In this document: in pieces, positions 33,670 through 41,790 of the stretch | How positions within the stretch are numbered: the stretch's first letter is position 1 | Layout: the number at the start of each line of letters is the position of its first letter | Source: Flavobacterium sp. LC2016-12 | Lineage (GTDB): Bacteria > Bacteroidota > Bacteroidia > Flavobacteriales > Flavobacteriaceae | Length of the DNA stretch: 64,000 nt | Reading direction: 5' to 3' | Assembly (NCBI RefSeq): GCF_015351595.1 | Contig: NZ_JADKPT010000014.1 | Span: 1-64,000, forward strand | Position numbers and translations under genes: made by a program | Notes under the pieces: model-generated | The model's input: the letters and a program-made list of their open reading frames with translations, nothing else | Told to the model about the DNA's origin: nothing | Databases searched by the model: none

Positions 33670-34833
33670 ATGAGTAAAATACTAATTATTGAAGACGAAG
33701 CAGCGATCAGACGCGTTTTGGTAAAGATTTTATCAGAAGAAAATGATACGTATCAGGTTGATGAGGCGGAAGATGGTGCTGTGGGACTTGACAAAATAAA
33801 GAACAGCGATTACGATTTGGTTTTGTGTGATATCAAAATGCCAAAGATGGACGGTGTTGAGGTTTTAGAAGAAGTAAAAAAGATAAAACCGGAAATTCCG
33901 ATGGTCATGATTTCGGGTCATGGCGACATGGAAACTGCGATTCATACGATGCGTTTGGGGGCTTTTGATTATATTTCAAAACCGCCAGATTTAAATCGTT
34001 TATTAAATACGGTTCGCAATGCTTTAGATAAAAAACAACTGGTAGTTGAAAATAAAATCTTAAAGAAAAAAGTCAGCAAAAACTACGAAATGGTAGGGGA
34101 GAGCGAAGCCATCAGTCATATTAAATTAATGATTGATAAAGTAGCGCAAACAGAAGCCAGAGTTTTGATAACGGGTCCAAACGGAACAGGAAAAGAATTA
34201 GTAGCACATCAATTACATGAAAAAAGCGAGCGTGCTAATTTTCCGTTAATCGAAGTGAATTGTGCTGCGATTCCGAGTGAATTGATCGAAAGCGAATTGT
34301 TTGGTCACGTAAAAGGTGCTTTTACATCGGCGGTGAAAGATCGCGCCGGAAAGTTTGAAGCAGCAGATAAAGGAACTATTTTCTTAGATGAAATTGGAGA
34401 TATGAGTCTTTCGGCGCAAGCGAAAGTGTTACGTGCTTTACAGGAAAGTATGATTACAAGAGTAGGTGCTGAAAAAGATATTAAAGTTGACGTTCGTGTA
34501 GTTGCAGCGACCAATAAAGATTTAAAAACAGAAATTGCAGAAGGTCGTTTCCGTGAAGATTTGTACCATCGTTTGGCTGTAATTTTGATTAAAGTTCCGC
34601 CATTAAATGAAAGACGTGATGATATTCCAGCTTTGATAAGACACTTTGCTGAGAAAATTGCTTCGGAGCAAGGGAATGTAGTAAAAGTATTTTCGCAGCC
34701 AGCCATAAAATTATTACAGGAATACGATTGGACAGGAAATATCCGTGAACTTCGAAATGTAGTCGAAAGATTGATTATTTTAGGAGGAACAGAAATTTCT
34801 GAAACTGATGTAAAAATGTTTGCAAGCAAATAA
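33670..34833 (+). CDS. NtrC-type response regulator lacking the DNA-binding domain
   Basis: The 387-residue protein has a receiver domain (1-120, phosphorylation site Asp54 in LVLCDIKMPK, Lys104 in ISKPPD), then a sigma-54-activator AAA+ domain (about 140-370) with Walker A ITGPNGTGKE, Walker B TIFLDEIGD and the arginine-finger region REDLYHRL. Two departures stand out. The sigma-54-contacting loop is GAFTSA (216-221) instead of GAFTGA. The protein also stops right after the AAA+ domain, without the Fis-type HTH that NtrC proteins carry. HTH-less activators such as FlgR act from solution. No sensor kinase lies beside it. Confidence 0.9.
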   Translation: MSKILIIEDEAAIRRVLVKILSEENDTYQVDEAEDGAVGLDKIKNSDYDLVLCDIKMPKMDGVEVLEEVKKIKPEIPMVMISGHGDMETAIHTMRLGAFDYISKPPDLNRLLNTVRNALDKKQLVVENKILKKKVSKNYEMVGESEAISHIKLMIDKVAQTEARVLITGPNGTGKELVAHQLHEKSERANFPLIEVNCAAIPSELIESELFGHVKGAFTSAVKDRAGKFEAADKGTIFLDEIGDMSLSAQAKVLRALQESMITRVGAEKDIKVDVRVVAATNKDLKTEIAEGRFREDLYHRLAVILIKVPPLNERRDDIPALIRHFAEKIASEQGNVVKVFSQPAIKLLQEYDWTGNIRELRNVVERLIILGGTEISETDVKMFASK

Positions 34834-34926
34834 GCTTCGCGCAATAGGCTATAAGCTTTAGGCTTTAAGCTTTTTAAAGAATACAAATAAATTTTAGCTT
34901 ATGGCTTACAGCCTAAAGCCTAATGC
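34834..34926. repeat. AGGCTTTAAGCT-type palindromic element
   Basis: GGCTATAAGCTTTAGGCTTT, AAGC on the left faces AGCTTATGGCTTACAGCC, TAAAGCC on the right, separated by an AT-rich loop. It starts at the stop codon of the response regulator and ends ten bases before the next start. It contains a spurious in-frame ATG (34901) for the next gene. Confidence 0.6.
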
Positions 34927-34936
34927 ATTCAAAAAC

Positions 34937-35602
34937 ATGAAACTAAAAAAAATAAACGAGAAGTTACAAGATGCCTTAATTGAAAATGGTTTAACGGAAG
35001 CAAATATCTTGCAGATGGAAACTTTTTCTACTATTAAAAGTGGTGCAGATTGTATGATTATTTCTCCAAAAGGAACAGGGAAATCGACGACGATTGTGTT
35101 GAATGTGATTCAGCAGTTGGCGGGACATACCGAGGAATCTCCTCGTGCTTTGATTATTGTGGAAGACAAGGAAAAGGTTTTGGCAATGGAAGCGCTTTTT
35201 GAGAAATACGGGAAATATACCAATCTTGAAGTTTACGGAGTTCATGACAAAGGCGATATGGACTACGATAAAAACTATATTTCAACAGGAATTGATGTTT
35301 TAATTGGAACGCCAAACAAACTGAGTGATATGTTTACTACCGCTGGTTATAACGTAAACCGCTTAAAAATGCTGATTTTAGATGATGCAGATCCAATTTT
35401 GAGATTGCGTAATGAAACTAAAATCATGCGTATTTCGAACAGTATTGCCAAAACACAACGTATCATCTTTGCTGAAATATTGACAGAACGAATCGAAATT
35501 CTGGCAGATAAATTCCTGTTAGAACCTTATTTCTTTGATATGGATGAAGAAGGAGAAGAAGAATTGGACGAAGAAGAGGACGGAATTGAAGAGGAGGAAT
35601 AA
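34937..35602 (+). CDS. Single-lobe DEAD-box-helicase-like protein with degenerate motifs
   Basis: A 221-residue protein matching only the first RecA-like lobe of DEAD-box helicases: a Q-motif-like start, motif I SPKGTGKST (43-51), motif Ib GTPNKL (124-129) and motif II LDDAD (148-152, DDAD instead of DEAD). The motif III region reads IIFAE instead of a SAT-type triad. Lobe 2 is absent; after DKFLLEPYFF the protein ends in a tail of about 20 Asp/Glu residues. It may bind ATP or RNA, but is unlikely to unwind. The start at 34937 avoids the upstream repeat. Confidence 0.82.
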   Translation: MKLKKINEKLQDALIENGLTEANILQMETFSTIKSGADCMIISPKGTGKSTTIVLNVIQQLAGHTEESPRALIIVEDKEKVLAMEALFEKYGKYTNLEVYGVHDKGDMDYDKNYISTGIDVLIGTPNKLSDMFTTAGYNVNRLKMLILDDADPILRLRNETKIMRISNSIAKTQRIIFAEILTERIEILADKFLLEPYFFDMDEEGEEELDEEEDGIEEEE

Positions 35603-35619
35603 GACTGATTAAATTTTTT

Positions 35620-36434
35620 ATGGAAATAATCAAAACACTTAAATTTTTAACTATTATACTTTTAGCATTTTTTGTTGTTATTTATTTGGTGGTTGTTTCT
35701 TATGTGTATTTCAATCAGGTTGGGATGGTTTTTCAAAGTGCGTCTCTTCCAAAAGAATATAAATTTGATTATCAGTCTAAGTTTGAAGAGTTCAATATTA
35801 AATCTTTTGAGGAGCAAACCTAAACGGACTTTTGTTTAAAGCTGATAAATCAAAAGGACTCATTTTTTATCTGCATGGAAATGCAGGAACATTGGAAACC
35901 TGGGGTAAAATAGCAAAGACATATACTAATTTGGGTTATGATATTTTTATTTTAGATTACAGAAGTTTTGGAAAAAGCGACGGTGAAATTGAAAATGAAG
36001 AGCAACTAAATAAGGATATTTCTATAGTTTATGAAACATTTACTAAACGATATTCGGAGAATAAAATCATAATTGCGGGTTATTCGATTGGTTCGGGATT
36101 TGCTGCAATTTTGGCTTCTGAAAATAAACCAAAAGCATTGATACTGCAGTCACCCTATTATAGTTTTACAGAATTATCTGCTGGCAGAGTTCCGTTTTTT
36201 CCTGATTTTATGAAGAAATTTCAATTGGAAACTTATGAATATCTTCCTAAAATTAAAGCTCCAATTTATATATTTCATGGAAAAGAAGATCAATTAATTC
36301 CTTATGAAAATTCAGTTAGATTGAGTAAAATAATAAAATCAAACGCACATTTTTATCCTTTAAATGACCAAGGTCATATTGGTATGAATGAGAATAGTGA
36401 TTTCCAGAATCAGTTAAGAATAATATTAGAATAA
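35620..36434 (+). pseudogene. Alpha/beta hydrolase (BEM46-like), broken by a one-base frameshift
   Basis: Two consecutive frames encode one hydrolase. The first (35620-35823) gives a membrane anchor (residues 8-31) and QVGMVFQSASLPKEY. The second carries on from LNGLLFKADKSKG through HGNAGTLETWG, the nucleophile elbow GYSIGSG, and the acid and base in HGKEDQLIP and NDQGHIGM. Joining them needs one extra C near 35819 (ACCCTAAAC instead of ACCTAAAC). The intact product would have about 271 residues. All catalytic motifs are kept, so the break is recent or a sequencing error; a TTG at 35832 could in principle start the second part. Confidence 0.85.
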
Positions 36435-36457
36435 ATAATTATAAAAAATAAAATGTC

Positions 36458-36676
36458 ATGGGATTAATGAAGGTGTTTTCAGGAAGTGAAGTTTTAGCAA
36501 TTGCTTTACAGGAAAGATTAGAAGAAGCGGGAGTAGAAACCGTAAAAAAAGATAATATTCAATCAGCTCGTTTGGGAGGTTTTGGCGGAACAGATTTGGC
36601 TGTTGAAGTTTTTATTCAGGAAACTGATTTTGCAAAGGCGAATCCGGTGATTGAAGAATTCAGAATGAGTATTTAA
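36458..36676 (+). CDS. DUF2007-type putative signal-transducing protein
   Basis: A 72-residue soluble protein: MGLMKVFSGSEVLAIALQER then a short helix and the loop SARLGGFGGTDLAVEVFI. This beta-alpha-beta fold with a LxxRLEEAGVE helix matches DUF2007, a GlnB-like-fold domain of unknown role common in Bacteroidota. An internal ATG at 36467 could also be the start. It follows the broken hydrolase by 23 bp. Confidence 0.75.
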   Translation: MGLMKVFSGSEVLAIALQERLEEAGVETVKKDNIQSARLGGFGGTDLAVEVFIQETDFAKANPVIEEFRMSI

Positions 36677-36741
36677 ATAAATCTTCATTCACAGTTTACA
36701 ATCTAAGTGTAATTTGATTGTAAATTGAAAACTCAAAAAAT

Positions 36742-37569
36742 ATGCAATATAAAATGTTAGTGCTCGACATGGATGATACCTTGTTGACAGACGATCATAA
36801 AATTTCGGAATTAAATAAAAAAGTACTTCTTGAAGCTCAGGCAAAAGGTGTATATGTGGTTTTGGCTTCTGGTCGTCCAACATCTGCCATGACAGCCTAT
36901 GCTAAAGAACTCGAATTAGATTTGAATGATTCTTATATCATTTCCTTTAACGGTGCTATAATTAGTACAGTAAAAGACGATCTTGTTTTATTCGAACAGA
37001 AATTAACAGTAGAACAAATCCATGAATTATACGATTATAGTGTGAAAATGAAAACACATATTATAACGTATCTGGATGATGAAATTATCAGTGAAACAGA
37101 TTCTGAGTACATTGAAATCGAAAAAGAAATAACGGGACTGGCTCATATTAAAGTTCCAAGCTTTAAAGATGCCGTTTCTAAACCTGCTGTAAAATGTATT
37201 TTATTGGCAGAACCTTCTTATCTAAAAGGACTAGAGCAAGATTTGAAATTGGCAATGCCTCATTTAAGTATTGCAATGTCAAAGCCATTTTTCCTTGAAG
37301 CCGCTCAAAACGGAATCGATAAAGCAGCAAGTATAAAAATCTTAGCAGAGAAACTCAATATTCATCAAAGTGAAATTATTGCTGTCGGAAACGCAGGAAA
37401 CGATTTAACCATGATCGAATATGCCGGTTTAGGAGTGTGGGTGGATAATGTGACACCTGAATTGCGTGACAGGGCTAATGTGATTGTAGCATCAAATAAT
37501 GATAATGGAGTTGCCGAAGTTGTTCAGCGATATATCTTAAATAATTATGTTTATGAAGAAGTCAATTGA
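36742..37569 (+). CDS. Cof-type HAD-IIB phosphatase
   Basis: A 275-residue HAD enzyme with a C2B cap. Motif I is LVLDMDDTLLTDD, motif II is VLASGRPTSAM, the Lys motif and motif IV are in KAASIKILAEKL and AVGNAGNDLTMIEYAGLGV. Members (YidA, YbiV, Cof) dephosphorylate sugar phosphates, FMN or PLP; the substrate here is unknown. Its 3' end overlaps the following GNAT gene by 17 bases, so the two are translationally coupled. Confidence 0.92.
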   Translation: MQYKMLVLDMDDTLLTDDHKISELNKKVLLEAQAKGVYVVLASGRPTSAMTAYAKELELDLNDSYIISFNGAIISTVKDDLVLFEQKLTVEQIHELYDYSVKMKTHIITYLDDEIISETDSEYIEIEKEITGLAHIKVPSFKDAVSKPAVKCILLAEPSYLKGLEQDLKLAMPHLSIAMSKPFFLEAAQNGIDKAASIKILAEKLNIHQSEIIAVGNAGNDLTMIEYAGLGVWVDNVTPELRDRANVIVASNNDNGVAEVVQRYILNNYVYEEVN

Positions 37570-38083
37570 AACAGAACGTTTGCTTCTAAGGGAATTACAA
37601 ATAACAGATGTTGATGGTATGTTTGAATTGGATTCTAATCCAAATGTGCACCTCTTTGTTGGTAAGAAGCCAGTAAAAAGTATTGAGGAAAGTATTGGTT
37701 ATATTGAAAATGTTCAACAACAATACAAAGATTTTGGAACAGGCCGTTGGGCTGTCATTCTAAAAGAGACTGATGAATTTTTAGGATGGTCTGGAATAAA
37801 ATTCATTACTAATGAAATCAATAATCATAAAGATTTTTATGAAATTGGATATCGTTTTATAGAAAAGCATTGGGGAAAAGGATATGCTACGGAAGCAGGA
37901 AAAGCTTTTATAGATTATGCTTTTAATGAAATGAAAGTTGCGGCAGTTTATGCTTACGCAGATGCAGGAAATGAGAATTCAAGAAAAATTCTCGAAAAAC
38001 TTGGTCTGAAATACATCAATTCTTTTGAATATGAAGGAGAATCCGAAGTTTGGTATGAATTAAAGAATCCGAATTTGGTTTAA
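37553..38083 (+). CDS. GNAT-family N-acetyltransferase (RimJ/RimL-like)
   Basis: A 176-residue acetyltransferase with the RimJ/L N-terminus KKSIETERLLLRELQITDVDGM. The acetyl-CoA loop is YRFIEKHWGKGYATEAGKA, and the C-terminal motif is NENSRKILEKLGLKY. It likely acts on a protein N-terminus or small amine. The start at 37553 overlaps the preceding HAD gene; an ATG two codons earlier is also possible. Confidence 0.88.
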   Translation: MKKSIETERLLLRELQITDVDGMFELDSNPNVHLFVGKKPVKSIEESIGYIENVQQQYKDFGTGRWAVILKETDEFLGWSGIKFITNEINNHKDFYEIGYRFIEKHWGKGYATEAGKAFIDYAFNEMKVAAVYAYADAGNENSRKILEKLGLKYINSFEYEGESEVWYELKNPNLV

Positions 38084-38099
38084 ACCAGAGAAATGCGTC

Positions 38100-38144
38100 C
38101 CAAATCTTTGTAAACTTGCCTCATAAAGGTTTGCAAAGATTTGG
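38100..38144. repeat. CCAAATCTTTG inverted repeat between convergent genes
   Basis: The arms CCAAATCTTTG and CAAAGATTTGG are perfect over 11 bp, and the stem can continue inward through GTAAACTT / AAGGTTTGC. It may act as a weak terminator; no T tract follows. Confidence 0.55.
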
Positions 38145-38182
38145 AAAACAACTCGTAATTTTTATTCTCTGTTTATTTGGTA

Positions 38183-38704
38183 TTATTTTTTAGCTACAGA
38201 AACAAAATATTTATTTCCATCACCCATAGTTAATTTTACACGCTCGTCACAAAGATCGATTGCAAAATTTACACTTTCATAACAGCTGCAAGTTGTGTTT
38301 TTGTCTTTAGACATTTCTGTTTTACAGTTGTTGTTTTTGAAAGTTGCTAATTGTGGGGTGTATAAACTTACTAAATCTGTTGAAGCAGTAACCAACGAAA
38401 TAATACTTGCTGAATTATTGTTTGTAATTCTATAAACAATTCTATCAGTATAATTTACTTCATTTACAGTCACTTTACGAATATAAGTATAAGATGTAGA
38501 TTCTGCACCGGGCTCTTTTACTTCGAATTTAAAACCAACTGCACGAATAGCAATATCAAATTGTGATTGTGAGTTTAAACTCGCCCAATTTGTTAAAGTA
38601 CTAATCGATGGAAATGGATTAGCAGCAGCCGTAGCATTAGTTTGCGCTTGCGAACTAAAAATGGTTAAGAACATCAAGCAGATTGTGGGTAAAAATGCTT
38701 TCAT
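38183..38704 (-). CDS. Secreted protein of unknown function
   Basis: A 173-residue protein with a clear signal peptide (MKAFLPTICLMFLTIFSSQAQ, cut probably after AQ). The mature part begins with TNATAAANPFPS and carries four Cys in the second half (NNCKTEM, TTCSCYES, IDLCDER), suggesting two disulfides in the periplasm. I recognise no family. It stands alone, with about 490 bp of upstream DNA that includes paired direct repeats at 38921. Confidence 0.7.
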   Translation of the reverse strand: MKAFLPTICLMFLTIFSSQAQTNATAAANPFPSISTLTNWASLNSQSQFDIAIRAVGFKFEVKEPGAESTSYTYIRKVTVNEVNYTDRIVYRITNNNSASIISLVTASTDLVSLYTPQLATFKNNNCKTEMSKDKNTTCSCYESVNFAIDLCDERVKLTMGDGNKYFVSVAKK

Positions 38705-39195
38705 ATAGAATTTAATTTATAATTGTTGCCTACTCTTTCTGGTTTTCGGCCTGCCCATTTTTTATTATAACAAAACAACAACATAACGAGTAAAAAACAA
38801 AATTGTTATGCGTAATTTGTTTATAAAATAATTTAGTTGTTTTTGGCGAAGTGAAAATACTTCTAAAAAAAATCTAAACAAAATTAAATGTAAGAAAATT
38901 TCAATTTAAATCTTAAAAAAATGCATTTAATCGATAATATATGCATTTAATCGATATTTTGTCAACTTATTCTTATCTAAATTTTTTTTTTGTACTTGTG
39001 AAATTATCTTCTTTTTAAAATAAACTTTATCTGGACAACTGTTTTTCAGGTCTATTCAAAATACAGGTTCTGTGCAAAATGTTGATATATAGTGTATTAT
39101 TGATTTTATTTTAAAGAATATTGTACGTAAATTTGCAAACTCTTCAAAAGAGATGTAAATATAATATCTTACTACTTAAAACGTAGTCTATTCCT
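38705..39195. other. 491-bp divergent intergenic region
   Basis: Very AT-rich with no supported gene. It holds a pair of direct repeats at 38921-38956 and an exact -7 box TAAATTTG at 39128-39135, 60 bases before mtaB. A TTG at 39100 is 25 bp from that box, slightly longer than usual. Confidence 0.5.
38921..38956. promoter_or_regulatory. Paired 16-bp direct repeats with 20-bp period
   Basis: ATGCATTTAATCGATA occurs twice, exactly, starting at 38921 and 38941. The 20-bp period puts both copies on the same face of the helix, the arrangement expected of adjacent regulator sites. Confidence 0.5.
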
Positions 39196-40530
39196 ATGGA
39201 AAACAGAAAAAAAGTTGCTTTTTATACGCTTGGTTGCAAACTGAACTTTTCAGAGACTTCTACAATCGCCAGAAACTTCAATGATGAAGGTTTTGATCGT
39301 GTCGATTTTGAAGAAGTTGCAGACATTTATGTTATCAATACCTGTTCGGTTACAGAGAATGCAGATAAGCAATTTAAGCAGGTTGTAAAAAAAGCAATGA
39401 AGCTTAATGAAAAGGCTTTTGTAGCAGCTGTTGGTTGTTATGCGCAATTAAAACCAGAAGAGTTAGCGGCTGTTGATGGTGTTGATTTGGTTTTGGGAGC
39501 TACAGAGAAATTTAAAATTACCGATTACATTCATGACTTAAGCAAAAACGATATGGGTGAAGTGCACTCCTGCGAAATTGCCGAAGCTGATTTTTATGTT
39601 GGGAGTTATTCTATTGGAGACAGAACCCGTGCATTCCTAAAAGTTCAGGATGGTTGTGACTATAAATGTACTTATTGTACAATTCCGTTAGCAAGAGGAA
39701 TTTCACGAAGTGATGCTCTTGAAAATGTTTTGCAAAATGCTAAAGAAATCTCAGCTCAAAACATTAAAGAAATTGTTTTGACTGGAGTAAATATAGGAGA
39801 TTACGGAAAAGGAGAATTCGGGAATAAAAAACACGAACATACTTTTCTTGATTTAGTTCAGGCTCTGGATAAAGTTGAAGGAATTGAGCGTTTGCGAATT
39901 TCGTCAATCGAACCTAATTTATTGAAAAACGAAACAATTGAATTCGTTTCTAAAAGCCGCACTTTTGTACCGCATTTTCATATTCCGTTACAATCCGGAA
40001 GCAATGATATTTTGAAGCTGATGAAGCGTCGTTATTTGCGTGAAGTTTATACAGAACGTGTAAACAAGATTCGCGAAGTAATGCCGCATGCTTGTATAGG
40101 TGTTGATGTTATTGTTGGTTTTCCAGGAGAAACAGATGAGCACTTTTTAGAAACGTATCATTTCTTAAATGAAATGGACATTTCGTATTTACACGTATTT
40201 ACGTATTCTGAACGAGATAATACTGAAGCTGCTAATATGCCAGGAGTAGTTCCTGCAAATGTGCGTGCAAAACGAAGTAAAATGCTTCGTGGTTTATCTG
40301 TTAAAAAGCGCCGTGCTTTTTACGAAAGCCAATTAGGAACCAACAGAACGGTTCTTTTTGAAAGTGAAAATAAAGAAGGATATATTCATGGTTTTACTGA
40401 AAACTACGTAAAAGTAAAAACACCATGGAATCCTGAATTGATTAATACGCTGCAAGATATTAATTTGACAAAAATCGATGAAGACGGAAGTGTCCGTTTA
40501 GAGTTTGTAAACAAATTAGCAGAAGTGTAA
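39196..40530 (+). CDS. mtaB: tRNA methylthiotransferase MtaB
   Basis: Radical SAM enzyme that converts t6A37 to ms2t6A37 in tRNAs reading ANN codons. Start MENRKKVAFYTLGCKLNFSE; the N-terminal UPF0004 domain ligates one 4Fe-4S cluster through Cys in LGCK, NTCSV and VGCYA. The radical SAM CxxxCxxC is DGCDYKCTYCTIPLARG, followed by LTGVNIGDYGKG and a C-terminal TRAM domain. KLNFSE rather than QMN separates MtaB from MiaB. 444 residues; own promoter and terminator. Confidence 0.94.
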   Translation: MENRKKVAFYTLGCKLNFSETSTIARNFNDEGFDRVDFEEVADIYVINTCSVTENADKQFKQVVKKAMKLNEKAFVAAVGCYAQLKPEELAAVDGVDLVLGATEKFKITDYIHDLSKNDMGEVHSCEIAEADFYVGSYSIGDRTRAFLKVQDGCDYKCTYCTIPLARGISRSDALENVLQNAKEISAQNIKEIVLTGVNIGDYGKGEFGNKKHEHTFLDLVQALDKVEGIERLRISSIEPNLLKNETIEFVSKSRTFVPHFHIPLQSGSNDILKLMKRRYLREVYTERVNKIREVMPHACIGVDVIVGFPGETDEHFLETYHFLNEMDISYLHVFTYSERDNTEAANMPGVVPANVRAKRSKMLRGLSVKKRRAFYESQLGTNRTVLFESENKEGYIHGFTENYVKVKTPWNPELINTLQDINLTKIDEDGSVRLEFVNKLAEV

Positions 40531-40576
40531 AATGATATTTTTGAAATGTAAAATGGTTTATATTTCTAAAGTTTAT

Positions 40577-40617
40577 AAAAACAGCAAAGCCCTTTTTAAA
40601 GGGCTTTGCTGTTTTTA
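40577..40617. terminator. Strong bidirectional terminator between mtaB and the lipoprotein gene
   Basis: AAAACAGCAAAGCCCTTT and its perfect complement enclose TTA; A and T tracts on both sides. It touches the stop codon of the convergent lipoprotein gene. Confidence 0.85.
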
Positions 40618-41229
40618 ATTTAATTCAATCTTTTTCTTAATCAATTTATAATTTTCATCATTGGGATCTTCTTTAAAGATATACAATGTATTGTTTTCAA
40701 GAAAGACTCTCTTTTGTAGCTCTTCATTATTCAATTCTTTATGTGCAGTTGGTATCAAAAAGGTTTCTACGATTTGTTTCCAATTTGAATTTTGAAGTGA
40801 ATAGGTTGTCATTTCATAAACAGTCCCATTCATTGGAGCCTGATAAACTGAAAAATCATCTTTGCCATCCTGATTTAAATCGCCTTCGTTTATTAATTGA
40901 GCTTCACAACATCCAATAATGATTGGCTTTAATTTTTTATTACTAAAAGAGATTGTGTATTCATCAGGAGTTCCATCTTCAACAGGATTTCCTTCACCTT
41001 GTTTTGTCTGAGTAATAATTGCGAATTCATCTTTACCATTCCCATCAAAATCGCCTTCTATTTTATGGCCAATTAAAATTCGGTTCGTTTTTTCCGGTTG
41101 TATAGATTTTGTTTCGCTTTTTGCAGTATCAATTTTTACAGTAGACGATGTCGCGATTTCATTATTGTTTTTTGTATTACAGGAAAATGCTAGAAAAGAA
41201 ACAATCGTAAAACAGATAATTTTATTCAT
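40615..41229 (-). CDS. Lipoprotein with FG-GAP-like Asp-rich repeats
   Basis: A 204-residue lipoprotein: signal MNKIICFTIVSFLAFSCN with lipobox LAFSC (Cys17). Two DxDxNGxDxF-type segments, EGDFDGNGKDEFAIITQ and EGDLNQDGKDDFSVYQ, resemble calcium-binding FG-GAP/VCBS blades. The role is unknown, and such proteins often bind ligands at the cell surface. It starts two bases after the stop of the next upstream gene, so the pair is probably translated together. Confidence 0.75.
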   Translation of the reverse strand: MNKIICFTIVSFLAFSCNTKNNNEIATSSTVKIDTAKSETKSIQPEKTNRILIGHKIEGDFDGNGKDEFAIITQTKQGEGNPVEDGTPDEYTISFSNKKLKPIIIGCCEAQLINEGDLNQDGKDDFSVYQAPMNGTVYEMTTYSLQNSNWKQIVETFLIPTAHKELNNEELQKRVFLENNTLYIFKEDPNDENYKLIKKKIELN

Positions 41230-41231
41230 GC

Positions 41232-41741
41232 TTACTTTATTTCTTGCTCCAGTACTAATTTCAAAGAATTAATATAATCTGTATCAAATTCAATAACTCT
41301 TATTTTTTCCGGATTAAAACTTAATTCTCCTCCAAACTGACCTCTTGTATCCAGGAAATCAATAGTTAATTCCTCATCATTCAATTCAAGTAATTTGCCT
41401 AAATAGGCCGATTTGGCAGATTTTTTTGCAATCTGAAAAATGCCATATTTATTGGTTAAGAAATTTACAATCGTAGCTAAATCTCTAATCGGGATAATAT
41501 CTTCGGCACTTGTTTTTAAACCTTTTAAACGGATCACTTTTTCCGTAAAGGCAAGATCCTGATCTCTGTGGATGGCTTCTATGTTTTTGTTTTTCAGAAT
41601 TACAAAACCGTCAAGTATATAATCAACGGGATTGTTTCTCAAAAGAATCCAATCATCAGAATAATCAATAAGGAATCCAGTAAAAATTTCCTTTTTATCT
41701 GTGAATTCTATTGCAATTAATTGTCTTAAATATTGTTCCAT
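41232..41741 (-). CDS. Conserved-type cytoplasmic protein of unknown function
   Basis: A 169-residue soluble protein without signal or membrane helix. The start RQLIAIEFTDKKEIFTGFLIDYSDDWILLRNN and a similar later stretch (YLGKLLELNDEELTIDFLD) look like two beta-barrel modules of Sm or SH3 type, which is a visual impression only. Co-directional with and two bases from the lipoprotein gene, and probably also with the SDR gene upstream. Confidence 0.65.
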   Translation of the reverse strand: MEQYLRQLIAIEFTDKKEIFTGFLIDYSDDWILLRNNPVDYILDGFVILKNKNIEAIHRDQDLAFTEKVIRLKGLKTSAEDIIPIRDLATIVNFLTNKYGIFQIAKKSAKSAYLGKLLELNDEELTIDFLDTRGQFGGELSFNPEKIRVIEFDTDYINSLKLVLEQEIK

Positions 41742-41790
41742 TTGATGTTTTAAATTAGGCGTTTAGATCTTTGTAAAAGATTAAAGTAAG

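Noticed and set aside
34305..34886. 193-residue minus-strand frame
   Set aside because: Antisense to the response-regulator AAA+ domain; a Ser/Phe-rich shadow frame.
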